Below, piece after piece: positions 1 through 9,600 of a DNA stretch of 52,363 bases; positions within the stretch are counted from its first letter, which is position 1, and the number at the start of each line of letters is the position of its first letter. The translations under genes and the position numbers were made by a program. The stretch is taken from the IMG/VR virus record IMGVR_UViG_3300037069_001879, positions 1 to 52,363 of that record. One strand, given 5' to 3'. The stretch is from a virus. The notes below the pieces were generated by a model. The model was not told the origin of the DNA. It searched no databases and was given only the letters and a program-made list of their open reading frames with translations.

Positions 1-2034
1 AAAGGCTTGAGCTGGTTTATAGCCCCCGGTGGTTGCGGTAACATTCACATTATCTATCCTGACCGAAGAAATGTTTCCCTTTTTAAATGCAAGCCCACCG
101 TTGTTTATGTAGCTTGGATTTTCGGTATAGTAATCGCAAACAAGCCATTGCTGAGACACCGTTCCCATCACATTGGATATATTTATCCTACCAAGCAGGG
201 CCGCCGTCGATAAAAGTCTAATACCGCTTTTTGTATTTTGAAAATTAATCCCATCGACAAACACATCCGTTATATTACCAACGCTTGCTCCTAAATCATA
301 GGTAGAACCGTTTAGGGGGAGATTTCCTGAGGGGTTTGTGGTCTGCCAAACATCATTGGCATCCAGCGCAATCAAATCATCCTGACTGTTGCCATAAAGG
401 TTTTTAACCACAACATTGGTCATTGGGCCGATAAAATGCACACCATCATAATCGTTTGAACCTGCCAGCGTTGCCGGTAGGTTGGTGAACCAGTTTTGAA
501 AATAGATATTGGACGAATTATTTATCATAATCGCCATTGTGCGGCTGTTCAGCGTTGTAATATCTCTCATAATAAGATTATTCACCCCGCTAAACCTGAA
601 AATCGTATTCCAACCCGTTCCTGATGTGCCGCCATCGTGGGATTGATTTGCCGTTCCGGAAACCTGTCCGTTACCGTTCCAAATGCCACCATCTATCTCT
701 ATATTACTTTCAACAACACCCGTAGACCCGGTGCTTTGATGTGTGTTCTTAATAAATGGTACGTTTGAATTGGTGCGCTGAATAAACCCACAACCCGGTA
801 AAACAACAATCTTGGTATTAGATAATACTTGTAATTGCGTGGCCGAGTAGTGTCCGTCAACATAAACAGTAATAGGCGTTGTTGAACTCGCATTATTTAA
901 TATAGCCTGCATGGATGCGGTATTATCAGTCCCGAATGTGGTCGATTCCATTGCGAGGCTGGCGTCGTCGACCAACCCCATCTTTGATGTATAAAATATC
1001 TTGGTGCTGCCTAATAATGAATTAGTGTTTATCTGCGCCTGTAGTTTGTACAAACCCATATTAACACTATCCCCCGCGAGTATAGTACTTGATGGTGCTG
1101 ATGGGTTGGCTGAAATTATCTTAGCTTGCGCCCCTATCAGCGCAGGCGTTATCGTCGCCCAGCTCCTGTTCGCGCCGTCTGTTTTCAAAAACTTGCCGCC
1201 GTTCAAATTTTGCGTAGGTAGCGAAACGCCCGAGCTGCCCACGATCTGAAAGTTAGTACCGTCGTATTGCAGTACCAGCGTTTGCCCGGCAGCTATGTCG
1301 CCTATCTCTAAATCCTGCGAGCCTGCTTTTTTTACCGCCGTGGTGCCCACACTATTAATATTCAGCGTTACCGTACCCGCAATCGTGTTGGCATTGGTAA
1401 ATGTGATATAGTAAAGTTGGTTGGTAACGTAAGATGTGATTGCCGGGGTTAAGCTGGCTAAATAAGTATTGGTGCCGGTGGTCGTTGCGGCGAGTGTCGC
1501 GATTATATCGGTCGATGCCTCCTGCCATGTCCTGTATTTTATCGTAGGATCGGCGGTAAGCAAGCCGTTAACAGCTGTCGTTTCGTGCTGCAATAAGGTA
1601 AATGTTAATGTACGGTGGGTAACGTCCTGGTTGTGGCCCAGGCTCAGGTTGTTTTGCGAGCTCGTTACGCTGGCCACATCCGACAGGTTGTTTGCCTTTT
1701 GCAGGTAACCGGGCAACACCGTTCCATACAACCGGGTGCTGTCGGCCTTTTTTGGAAGCATAACGCCGTACAGCCGTGCGCTGTCGGCTTTAAGGTTTAA
1801 CTGAGTTGTTAGTCCTGTAACGTCTGATTGCGCTATGGCGCTAAATTCAACCCTCCCGCTGCCCGCGTTCTTTGCAAAGCCCGAAACCGATTTAGTGCTA
1901 TTTTCGATTATAAAAACCGCAGCCTTTGTCCTGTTAGTAACTCTGAGCGTATCGGCGCGAAGGTAGGAGGATTGCTGAGCAAACGTACAAATACTTGCAA
2001 GTGTTATAGCGATAAGTAATAGGCTTTTTTTCAT
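1..2034 (-). CDS. Tail spike/fibre with pectate-lyase-like beta-helix, N-terminal part (cut by contig end)
   Basis: This is an open frame of 678 codons from ATG at 2034 that runs off the left edge. Through the terminal repeat it continues in frame into 50789-52279, giving a joined protein of about 1173 residues. Residues 1-20 look like a Sec signal peptide ending in AQ. Residues around 250-265 have the YDGTNFQIVG pattern common in phage tail fibres. From about residue 350 the pattern GTDNTASMQAIL followed by short beta-strand repeats matches the pectate_lyase_3 fold, which in phage spikes usually cleaves or binds host surface polysaccharide. It lies directly after the tail-tip genes, as a receptor-binding protein should. 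The signal peptide is unusual for a virion protein. Tail-spike function is inferred from fold and context. Confidence 0.85.
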   Translation of the reverse strand, partial: MKKSLLLIAITLASICTFAQQSSYLRADTLRVTNRTKAAVFIIENSTKSVSGFAKNAGSGRVEFSAIAQSDVTGLTTQLNLKADSARLYGVMLPKKADSTRLYGTVLPGYLQKANNLSDVASVTSSQNNLSLGHNQDVTHRTLTFTLLQHETTAVNGLLTADPTIKYRTWQEASTDIIATLAATTTGTNTYLASLTPAITSYVTNQLYYITFTNANTIAGTVTLNINSVGTTAVKKAGSQDLEIGDIAAGQTLVLQYDGTNFQIVGSSGVSLPTQNLNGGKFLKTDGANRSWATITPALIGAQAKIISANPSAPSSTILAGDSVNMGLYKLQAQINTNSLLGSTKIFYTSKMGLVDDASLAMESTTFGTDNTASMQAILNNASSTTPITVYVDGHYSATQLQVLSNTKIVVLPGCGFIQRTNSNVPFIKNTHQSTGSTGVVESNIEIDGGIWNGNGQVSGTANQSHDGGTSGTGWNTIFRFSGVNNLIMRDITTLNSRTMAIMINNSSNIYFQNWFTNLPATLAGSNDYDGVHFIGPMTNVVVKNLYGNSQDDLIALDANDVWQTTNPSGNLPLNGSTYDLGASVGNITDVFVDGINFQNTKSGIRLLSTAALLGRINISNVMGTVSQQWLVCDYYTENPSYINNGGLAFKKGNISSVRIDNVNVTATTGGYKPAQAF
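3..84 (+). repeat. Terminal direct repeat, left copy
   Basis: These 82 bases are identical to 52279-52360. Two bases to the left and the bases to the right differ from the other copy. The spike reading frame stays in phase when the copies are merged. The simplest reading is the overlap of a circular or circularly permuted genome, with a few wrong bases at the contig tips. Confidence 0.9.
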
Positions 2035-2046
2035 TGTATTGCTAAA

Positions 2047-3087
2047 TTATATTATTATAAATTCTGATATGTCAGATTGAGGGGACAAGGTAACAGTTAG
2101 TATGTTTCCCGAACCATCTTTTGCCACAGCGGCAGCAGGAACACCGTTTGGAACCCAAACACCGTTCGTTAAATCGGACTCCGATATTTGGATTGAGTTA
2201 CCATGTTTTGCAACATACGTAATCGTTGTTCCTGATAGGTAATCAGTCTGCCAATTTATGACTTTAACCGAACCGTCGGTAATATCTATTACTGTTTTCT
2301 GTGCCATGGCTTCTGGGCTTGAGGAGTCTACAAAAACGCTCCTGGTGTTTATAGGAAACGTATATTCTTGGTCGGTATCGTCAACGTACATATTAACCGA
2401 GCCTTTGGAATAGTCGTTTAAAGGCTCAGTCGCAATGGAATAAGCGTCTTTGGTTATGTACTTTATGCCGTCGATATATATACCGTCATGCTCATACATT
2501 TCGGACGCTGCCTCGTGTGCTGGCTCGTCAAACCAATAGCTTTCGATCTTTATAAATTTATACTTAAAATCTCGAAGGTTCCTAAGGCGCTGGTCGCTTG
2601 CGTTGCGATACTGCGTTTTTTGCAGCTCGAATTGGTAATCAATTTTTATCAAGGGTAGGCGAAATACGTTAAAGTAATCCACCAGGTTCTCGTAGTTTAT
2701 TTTATTCCTGTTGCTTGCGTTCCTGTAAAGAACAGTAGGCGCGTTGGCGTATGCAAGCGGATCGTTTTCGATCCAAATATAATTAGACCTGATCTTTTCG
2801 ACATTTGCAAGCGTGTCCCATATGACAAACTGATAATAACCATTTGGAAGCTGTGGGCAATGAAAAACAGCAAATATATTGTAGGTTATTCCTGTTACCA
2901 GGTCCTTTTGAAGTGGCCCAATGTTTGTCGCCTTGCTCGTCGCGCCCTGGTAAACATCCAACTGGAAATGATCGAAATTTGAGTCCGAAACAGGCGTATC
3001 AAAATTAATATAAAAGGCATACTGCTCAGTTGGAACATAAATAGGTCCGAATACCTTATTTGGGGTTTTGGAGTATAAATTTTCCAT
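2047..3087 (-). CDS. Tail-associated structural protein, unknown family
   Basis: A 346-residue protein whose ATG overlaps the stop of the upstream gene by one base (TAATG), so the two are probably translated together. It is rich in Tyr, Asn and Asp, has beta-strand character and lacks a signal peptide or membrane segment. It sits between the large tail-tip proteins and the tail spike, the position of fibre-attachment or baseplate hub proteins in siphoviruses. No catalytic motif is visible. The role as a virion tail component is inferred from location only. Confidence 0.65.
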   Translation of the reverse strand: MENLYSKTPNKVFGPIYVPTEQYAFYINFDTPVSDSNFDHFQLDVYQGATSKATNIGPLQKDLVTGITYNIFAVFHCPQLPNGYYQFVIWDTLANVEKIRSNYIWIENDPLAYANAPTVLYRNASNRNKINYENLVDYFNVFRLPLIKIDYQFELQKTQYRNASDQRLRNLRDFKYKFIKIESYWFDEPAHEAASEMYEHDGIYIDGIKYITKDAYSIATEPLNDYSKGSVNMYVDDTDQEYTFPINTRSVFVDSSSPEAMAQKTVIDITDGSVKVINWQTDYLSGTTITYVAKHGNSIQISESDLTNGVWVPNGVPAAAVAKDGSGNILTVTLSPQSDISEFIII

Positions 3088-3878
3088 TATGGGCAGGTTG
3101 ATATGTTAATGACACGGCCCATATAGACCTGTAATAGATATGTTCCGTCTGAGTACCAGCCCGTGGCTGCTTGGGTTGTCAAACTTGTTTCATTCCATAG
3201 CAACATCCCTATACGCCAGGAGCTGTCAGCGGGCGCCACATAATAATCCGTATGGCTTGAGGAGCCGCAAGGCGCGGAGCTGTCGGTCGCGTTAAAGCTC
3301 AGCGTCCTTGTAAGGTACGTTGCGGTACTGCAATTAGTTGGATCCAACGCTTGTGGTATATAATCAGGGTCGGTATTAACGTTTGCTTTGGTTACGCCCG
3401 TTGCTGAGTTATCGTCCGTGTAATACTGCTCTAAAATGGCATATAAGCTATAACCAGTCCGGACGCCACCTGACATAACGCAAGTAGGCGTACCTTGACC
3501 TCTCCAAGCAGTCGCCCTGGCTGTTACCGTTATCCTAATGGTTGCCTCGTTTGACATATTGCCGTAAACATCTGCCCATTTATATTTAATAGTCCTAAGA
3601 CCGGAAACCGAGCCTGACGGTAAATAATATGTGAGTTTTTGAGTGGCTGGATTAAAAGTCGCAGGGCGGCTTATGTTGTCCTGAACCGTTACCAGTATGC
3701 TCGAAAGGTTTATGCCAAAGGTAGAAATGTCATTTAATAAAATGCTTATATCGACACTCGCAGCATTATTAGGCATTGAGGCAACATCGTCCACCGCGGA
3801 ATTTGAAAACACCGCAGCGTTAAAACTCCCCGTCCAGCGTAAAAAGTTATTTTTATTTAATGGATCCGGCATGTTCAA
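3087..3878 (-). CDS. Tail protein with an Ig-like beta-sandwich segment
   Basis: A 263-residue protein. Residues roughly 60-120 contain alternating hydrophobic strands with a segment reading SGLRTIKYKWADVYGN, typical of Ig-like or adhesin-type repeats. The C-terminal third is Ser/Thr/Cys-rich and could form a small disulfide-bearing or host-contact domain. It follows the 926-residue tail protein after a 9-bp gap and precedes the next gene with a one-base overlap, so it belongs to the tail-tip operon. Specific function is not recognisable. Confidence 0.65.
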   Translation of the reverse strand: MNMPDPLNKNNFLRWTGSFNAAVFSNSAVDDVASMPNNAASVDISILLNDISTFGINLSSILVTVQDNISRPATFNPATQKLTYYLPSGSVSGLRTIKYKWADVYGNMSNEATIRITVTARATAWRGQGTPTCVMSGGVRTGYSLYAILEQYYTDDNSATGVTKANVNTDPDYIPQALDPTNCSTATYLTRTLSFNATDSSAPCGSSSHTDYYVAPADSSWRIGMLLWNETSLTTQAATGWYSDGTYLLQVYMGRVINISTCP

Positions 3879-3887
3879 ATATATAAA

Positions 3888-6668
3888 TTAAAATAAACCT
3901 TTTTTAGCAACCTTAAAATTACACTCCTCAATCGTTGGATTGTATTTGATCTCATAAGGATAGCCCTTCCAAAGCACACCTTTTGCATCATTGAAAACGA
4001 TATATCCACCGTCGTCGTCCGTTTGCGCTGAGAAATTTAATTTATTAATAAGGTCAATTAACTGGTCATATTTTATTGAGGCGTCAAAGTTGCACCAAAT
4101 AGGTAAATGTATGGGTGATCTTTGCCCTTGTATGAAATCGGAAACCGATATGCTGCTACCCTCGCCCACAGGCGTCGCGGGCTCAAATCTGTTGTAAGGA
4201 TCGGTTGCGCTCAACTGGCTTTGCAGCGTGTTGTTATTTTGCGCGAATGTAAGCACGATTAATGAGCTTGCAGGCTGCTTGGCTAATCCTACGCCTAAAA
4301 ACTTGCTCCAGTTGTATAATATACGCGCAGGAGTTATGCGAAGATCGTAGGCGGTTTCAGGGCTTAATACGCCTGACACGGTTGCAAACGCTTCGTTTGC
4401 CTGCGATTGTAAAACGCCGCCTACTACCTCGGTGTTTATTATAAAAATATCGTCGTCGTTGGATAGCGACTGAGAAGGGTTAAGGGCAAACTGTTCGCGG
4501 CGCTGACTTTCGAGCGCGTAACCCGAGCCTATAAAGCTTGACAATTTATTAAACGCCGCCTTAAAGGTTCTGATTGGGAAAAGATATTTATGGTAGGTAT
4601 TGTACTCGTCCAGCGTGTTGCCCAGTCCATTCGCGGTTGCAAGCGTAGGGTATTTTTCATAACCTATCTGAGCTTCGTTAAACACAAACTGTTCGGCGTG
4701 ATCTTCGGTGTAGTTGTAAACGTTATTTATTTGCGTAATCTGCCGATCTTTAAAAAAGAAATCAAGCTCCTCGATTAATAGGTATTGAACGCCGCCGCGA
4801 ACAGGGAAGCCATAACCCAGTCCAAAGATATTGCAAATGGATGTAATTGCGGCCTTAAGGCTCGTAATCGTTGGTTTAAAATTTACGTCAAAGCCTCGAA
4901 TTTGGTAACCGTTTGTTATAAACCAATCGTAACATCTGCCGCCTGGGCTCATTACCGAGCTGATTAATCCACCTGCTTGGTTTGTGGTAGCGTTTAACAG
5001 ACCAGTAATGGCATCAAAGAGCCTGTATGCCTGCGTAAAACTGTCGGGCGCTACTGTTTTACCTGTTAATGTTAACTCGCTTGTATAGTTGGTAATGAAA
5101 TAGAAATAACTGGTTCCTGGATGACCCATTGTTCCTGTTATGTCAAGGTAAAGCAGGTCGTTTACTTGTAGGTCACGGTTAATAGCAAGGTTACAGGAAA
5201 TATTCAAATTAATGTTACCCGTGCCGTCGTTACCCGTAACCTGATACGCAGGGAAGGTGGTATATTCTGTTGTGCTTAGCGCGGATGTTCCTGAGATAAC
5301 CAACGTGGCGTGTGTATAGCCATTACCCGCGCTTACTACGTTAACGCCTGTGCCTACGCCGCTGCTACCTGTGATCTGAACCGCAGCGCCCGAGCCGTCG
5401 CCCACGATCTCAGCAGTTGCAAGAACATAGCCTGCGGCCCCGCTGTTATGCGTAGTGTTTGGCTGATAAATAACGGCACCGCTTCCGTCTACAATGGTAT
5501 AGCCGCTGCCGCCGTGTGTCAGCGTAACGCCCGTAACTGTGCCGTTGGTTATTGTTGCTGTGGCGCCTGCCCCGTCCCCTGTGATCGTAACCGTTGCGTT
5601 GGTATATCCTGCGCCTGGCCCTGTGATTGTAATACCAACGATAACGCCGCCCGCTATCGCAGCCACAGCGGTCGCGCCTGCGCCATCGCCCGTAATCGTA
5701 ACGAGAGCATACGTATAACCAGCGCCGCCCGCTGTCAGGTTTGCTCCTATGATTGCGCCGCCCGAAATTGTGCTTGGAGAGAGGTTTACGGTTCCAATTA
5801 CAATGTCCTGGCGCTGGATCATAAAACGCGGAACAATGTTGAAATTACCCACGCCGCCTGAGCCTGAAACGATTTGCAATTTAAAGTTGCAAACGTAATT
5901 AAGCTGATAATTACCCGCCTCTATTGCTTTAAAAAAGAAACGCGATTGGTCGCGAGGGTCGATACCTGAAATGGCCAAAGGTAAGCTTTGCGGCTCCTGT
6001 AGCTCAGTAATAGACGGCGACGAGGTTTCAGGCTGTATGCTCATAAAACGAGCTATACGCCCACTCTCAATACTTTCAGGCGTCGTAACGTTGCAAATAA
6101 ACTGTTTTGAAATCAGCTTAGACCTGAGCTTTAATAAGTGCGAAGTGGCGGGCGCCATTGCGTATTGGTCAAGTGTTCCTGCCGCGTTAAGATTTACGGG
6201 CGTATCGAACCTTGTCCTAAAAAGATCGTTAAAGGCAAGCTTTTCGACTGAGCATTTTATAATTTGTAACTCCTGGTCGTTTTGGTAGGTATTAAGGTTC
6301 AGTATCGCGCTATATTGTATATACTCAACGCCGGCAATCGCATAGCCAAAATCCAAAGTTATTTGAAGATCGGAGCCAAATTGGTCGTAGGCGCTTTGGA
6401 TTAACGTGTACGCTTTCCAAACAGGCGTGGTGCCAGGATCCTTCGTGTCGTTTGCAAACTCTAATTGCTGCTTGTCATCCACAAAGCTTTCGTTAAAGCC
6501 AAAAAACTCCTTATCCCTCAGGTTCTGAATTACAATTTTATCCCAGGTCGCGGGCTCGTCTATGTAAAAAGGCGTACCTTTATCAGGTACAACGCCAGGA
6601 ACCGGCAAGGTGTTAGGAATCCAAAGTTTAAAAAAAGTTACGTTATCGTATAGGTTTTTATTGCTCAT
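3888..6668 (-). CDS. Large tail-tip/baseplate protein with Gly-rich GxGYT repeats
   Basis: A 926-residue protein encoded directly after the tape measure, with a one-base stop/start overlap at 6668. This is the usual position of the distal-tail or tail-tip hub protein. Residues about 300-470 carry several imperfect repeats of the form GxGYTxAxVTITGDGAGATA, separated by GVxxGxTxT strands. Such repeats are predicted to form an elongated beta-rich module. The flanking N- and C-terminal parts are non-repetitive and end in a short basic tail. No peptidase or lytic motif was seen. It may hold the receptor-binding apparatus together, but only the structural assignment is supported. Confidence 0.75.
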   Translation of the reverse strand: MSNKNLYDNVTFFKLWIPNTLPVPGVVPDKGTPFYIDEPATWDKIVIQNLRDKEFFGFNESFVDDKQQLEFANDTKDPGTTPVWKAYTLIQSAYDQFGSDLQITLDFGYAIAGVEYIQYSAILNLNTYQNDQELQIIKCSVEKLAFNDLFRTRFDTPVNLNAAGTLDQYAMAPATSHLLKLRSKLISKQFICNVTTPESIESGRIARFMSIQPETSSPSITELQEPQSLPLAISGIDPRDQSRFFFKAIEAGNYQLNYVCNFKLQIVSGSGGVGNFNIVPRFMIQRQDIVIGTVNLSPSTISGGAIIGANLTAGGAGYTYALVTITGDGAGATAVAAIAGGVIVGITITGPGAGYTNATVTITGDGAGATATITNGTVTGVTLTHGGSGYTIVDGSGAVIYQPNTTHNSGAAGYVLATAEIVGDGSGAAVQITGSSGVGTGVNVVSAGNGYTHATLVISGTSALSTTEYTTFPAYQVTGNDGTGNINLNISCNLAINRDLQVNDLLYLDITGTMGHPGTSYFYFITNYTSELTLTGKTVAPDSFTQAYRLFDAITGLLNATTNQAGGLISSVMSPGGRCYDWFITNGYQIRGFDVNFKPTITSLKAAITSICNIFGLGYGFPVRGGVQYLLIEELDFFFKDRQITQINNVYNYTEDHAEQFVFNEAQIGYEKYPTLATANGLGNTLDEYNTYHKYLFPIRTFKAAFNKLSSFIGSGYALESQRREQFALNPSQSLSNDDDIFIINTEVVGGVLQSQANEAFATVSGVLSPETAYDLRITPARILYNWSKFLGVGLAKQPASSLIVLTFAQNNNTLQSQLSATDPYNRFEPATPVGEGSSISVSDFIQGQRSPIHLPIWCNFDASIKYDQLIDLINKLNFSAQTDDDGGYIVFNDAKGVLWKGYPYEIKYNPTIEECNFKVAKKGLF

Positions 6669-9600
6669 TATCCTCTACCGCCTCCCTTGCGTCTTTCGGC
6701 TTGTTTCTGTATGCGGCTATTTGAGGTAACCTCAAACTCTCTCCACCCGTCGGCGTCGATAACGGTTTCCCTTACAGGGCGCTGATTTATTGCACGTGTA
6801 AACGCGCGTTCCATTTGATCTGCGGACACGCTCTTGGATAAAAGCGATTTTATAAGCTTGTCGGTCTTTTGGTGCTCGTAATTACGCACAATGTCGGTAC
6901 CTCTTATCAAGCTGTCAACAAACTGGTTGGCGTCGTTGCCTCCGTCGAATTGTTGGCGCAATATCTCAGCAGACCGATCGGCTGTGTGTACTTTTTCACC
7001 TTTTTTAAGTCGTGTAACCGTTTCTTTACCACCACCCGCTATTCGGAATTTACCTTCGTGCTCCAACAGCTCAGTACCTCTATCGTTTACAACCGCAAAC
7101 TCCTCGGGTCCACCCGTTCTACCTTTATAATATTTAGGTATCGGCTTAGCTGCGGCAACCGCAAACTCAGCAGCGCCCAAAATACCAATCGCGATTGATA
7201 GAGGAACGTTTGGTGGTAACGAAGCAAGCGCGGAAGTGATACCAATAGCTGTGTTTAATGCAATCCTAAACAGCGCGTCCAGCTTTTCTGCTTTCGCTTG
7301 TTTGGTTTTTTCTGCCGCAACTTCGTCGTTGTATTTTTTCTCAATCGCCCTTTTTGCAGCAGCGTTGCCACCAGCTATTACCAGTGAGTTATCGCGCTCA
7401 ACGCCGAGCTGGGCAATACGCTGATTTGAACCGTCGATAAAGTTTTGGGTAAACCCGTCAGCTAATCCACCTGCAAGCTCAAAGGCATCGGTTAAAGATA
7501 GTTTTTGTTTAACGGCAAAATCCTCGACGCCTTTGGATAGTGTTTTAAATATTTCTGCGTAGCCATTGCCCACGCCTTTAGCGATTGCAGGTAACGACCG
7601 ATTAAACTCCTGGAAAACTTCTTTGATGCCTTTGATACGGGCAACCTCAACCTCTTCGGCATTTTTAATCTGTTCCTCGGCGTGTTTTTTATCTAAGTCA
7701 GCCACTTGTTTAAGCAGGCGCAACTGCTCTAAGGACCCTTCTTTTGAGAGTTGCAACCTGGCATTTAACGCTACCTTGGTGGCAAAATATTCCTCGTTCT
7801 GCTGGTCAATAACGCTTTTTAGCTGCAAGTGGTTGTAGTCGTCCTTGTCAATAGTGGCGGCCTTATACTGCTCTAAAATATCCTTATTGTAAATCGCGTA
7901 TTTGGTTGCGATCTCGTCCAGGCTCTTTTCGGCATCTTCGGCGTCCTTTTTGTAATCCAGCTTAACCTGCTGAGCGTTTAGGTCTTTTGCGGCGCTGTTA
8001 ATGTCGCCCGCGTCAGGTCTGCCAGGAAGCGGCTGAAAGGTACTACCTCTCATTAAGTTTTCGTAGGCTTCTTTGGCTGCATTAAGCTTGGCAACTTCTT
8101 TCCTGTAAAGCTTAACCGTAGGATCATTCTCGCCCACCTTTTCGCCTTTCAGGAAACGATCCTGTATTTTTTTACCAAGCTTGTCAATTTCGGCCTGTAA
8201 TTCGGCAAAACCGTCTTTAGTAGATTTTACGGTTCCATGAAGCTCTTTAAGGCGTTCGCGCAAGGCAATAATTCGCTCGTTTGTCACGCTGCCTTTAACC
8301 GCGCTATCGGGTTGATCTGTGAGCTCCTTAATTCTTTTTTGGATTTCTGGTATAGACCTTAAATCGCCGTCGCCCAGCTCTTTCGTACCTGACGAGCTTG
8401 CAGGTGGTTTTACTTTAACGGCATCACGGGCGCGGACATACGCCTCGCGTATTTTATTATAGGAATATTCAAGGTCTTTGGCGTTTTTAAGCGACTTGGA
8501 TAAGTTTATAGGCCCACCGTCCTCCACGTCGCCTTTCTTAACAGCGCGGGCGTATTGGTTGTAAGAGGCAAAGGCATCGTCGGCAGCGGTCTTATATTCC
8601 TTCAATAAGGCCTTTATTTTCTCAGGATCATTGCCTACGTTTTCGGGATAACCGTTTCCTGTTAAAGGGTTTTTCTTTAATAACTCGTCGTGTTTTTTCT
8701 GAGTGGCCTGCGTGTTGTCTGATACCGAGTTAAGGCTATCAAAGTTTGAAGCGTCAAAGGAAAATATCCTTGCAAATAATTCGCTTGCCGATCTGCTGTT
8801 AAACAGCTTGTTTAAAGCGTCCACCGCATTACCTGCGCCGTCCACGATCTGCTTAAAGAAATTAGATATGGCGCCGCTGGTCGTCGCGTTTGTGAATTTC
8901 TTTAAAAAGAGATCGGTGTGGGCGCTGAGCGTGTCTTGGCTTATCGCGTTTTCGCTTAACGCCTCCGAGCCTGTTTTAAAGGACTCGGTAACCAGGTTTG
9001 TAGCCGTTACGAGCTTGCCCTGGTTCTGAGCAAGCCCAATAACCGATCTCGTTACGTCGCCTGCTTTTAAGCCCAGGTCTTTTAACCTGGTTGCCATTTC
9101 GGTAGCGGTAGCGTTGCCCGATGTTAAGCCGACAAAGAATTTCTTTAACGCAGCATCGGCGTCGGTATTGATTAGATCGGTGAAATCCTTTAAGGTTAGT
9201 TTCGCGTCGCCTAATTGTGCTATTGCAAAATATTTCTCTTTTTTACCAGCAAGCAGTAGTAGTAGTTTGTTAAACGCTGTTCCTGATTTTTCAGCCTCGA
9301 CACCTGCCTCCTGGAATGCCGAGCCATAAGCCAACACCTGTGGTAATGATAGTTTAAACACCTGAGCCACACCCGCTGTCCTTGTCGCAAAGTCCTGCAG
9401 GTTCTCACTCGTGGTAATACTGAATTTACCAAGCGTTGCAAGTGCTGAGCCTGTCTTAATGATGCCTTCTTTTACACCAAACTGGTTGCTAATACCAAAT
9501 AATGAATTTATTTTGGTTAAAGCAGTCGCGACACCTTCGGCACCACCAGCGATCTGATTTCCCAGCGCCCTGCTCACTAAGTCCAACCCTTCGGCAAAAC

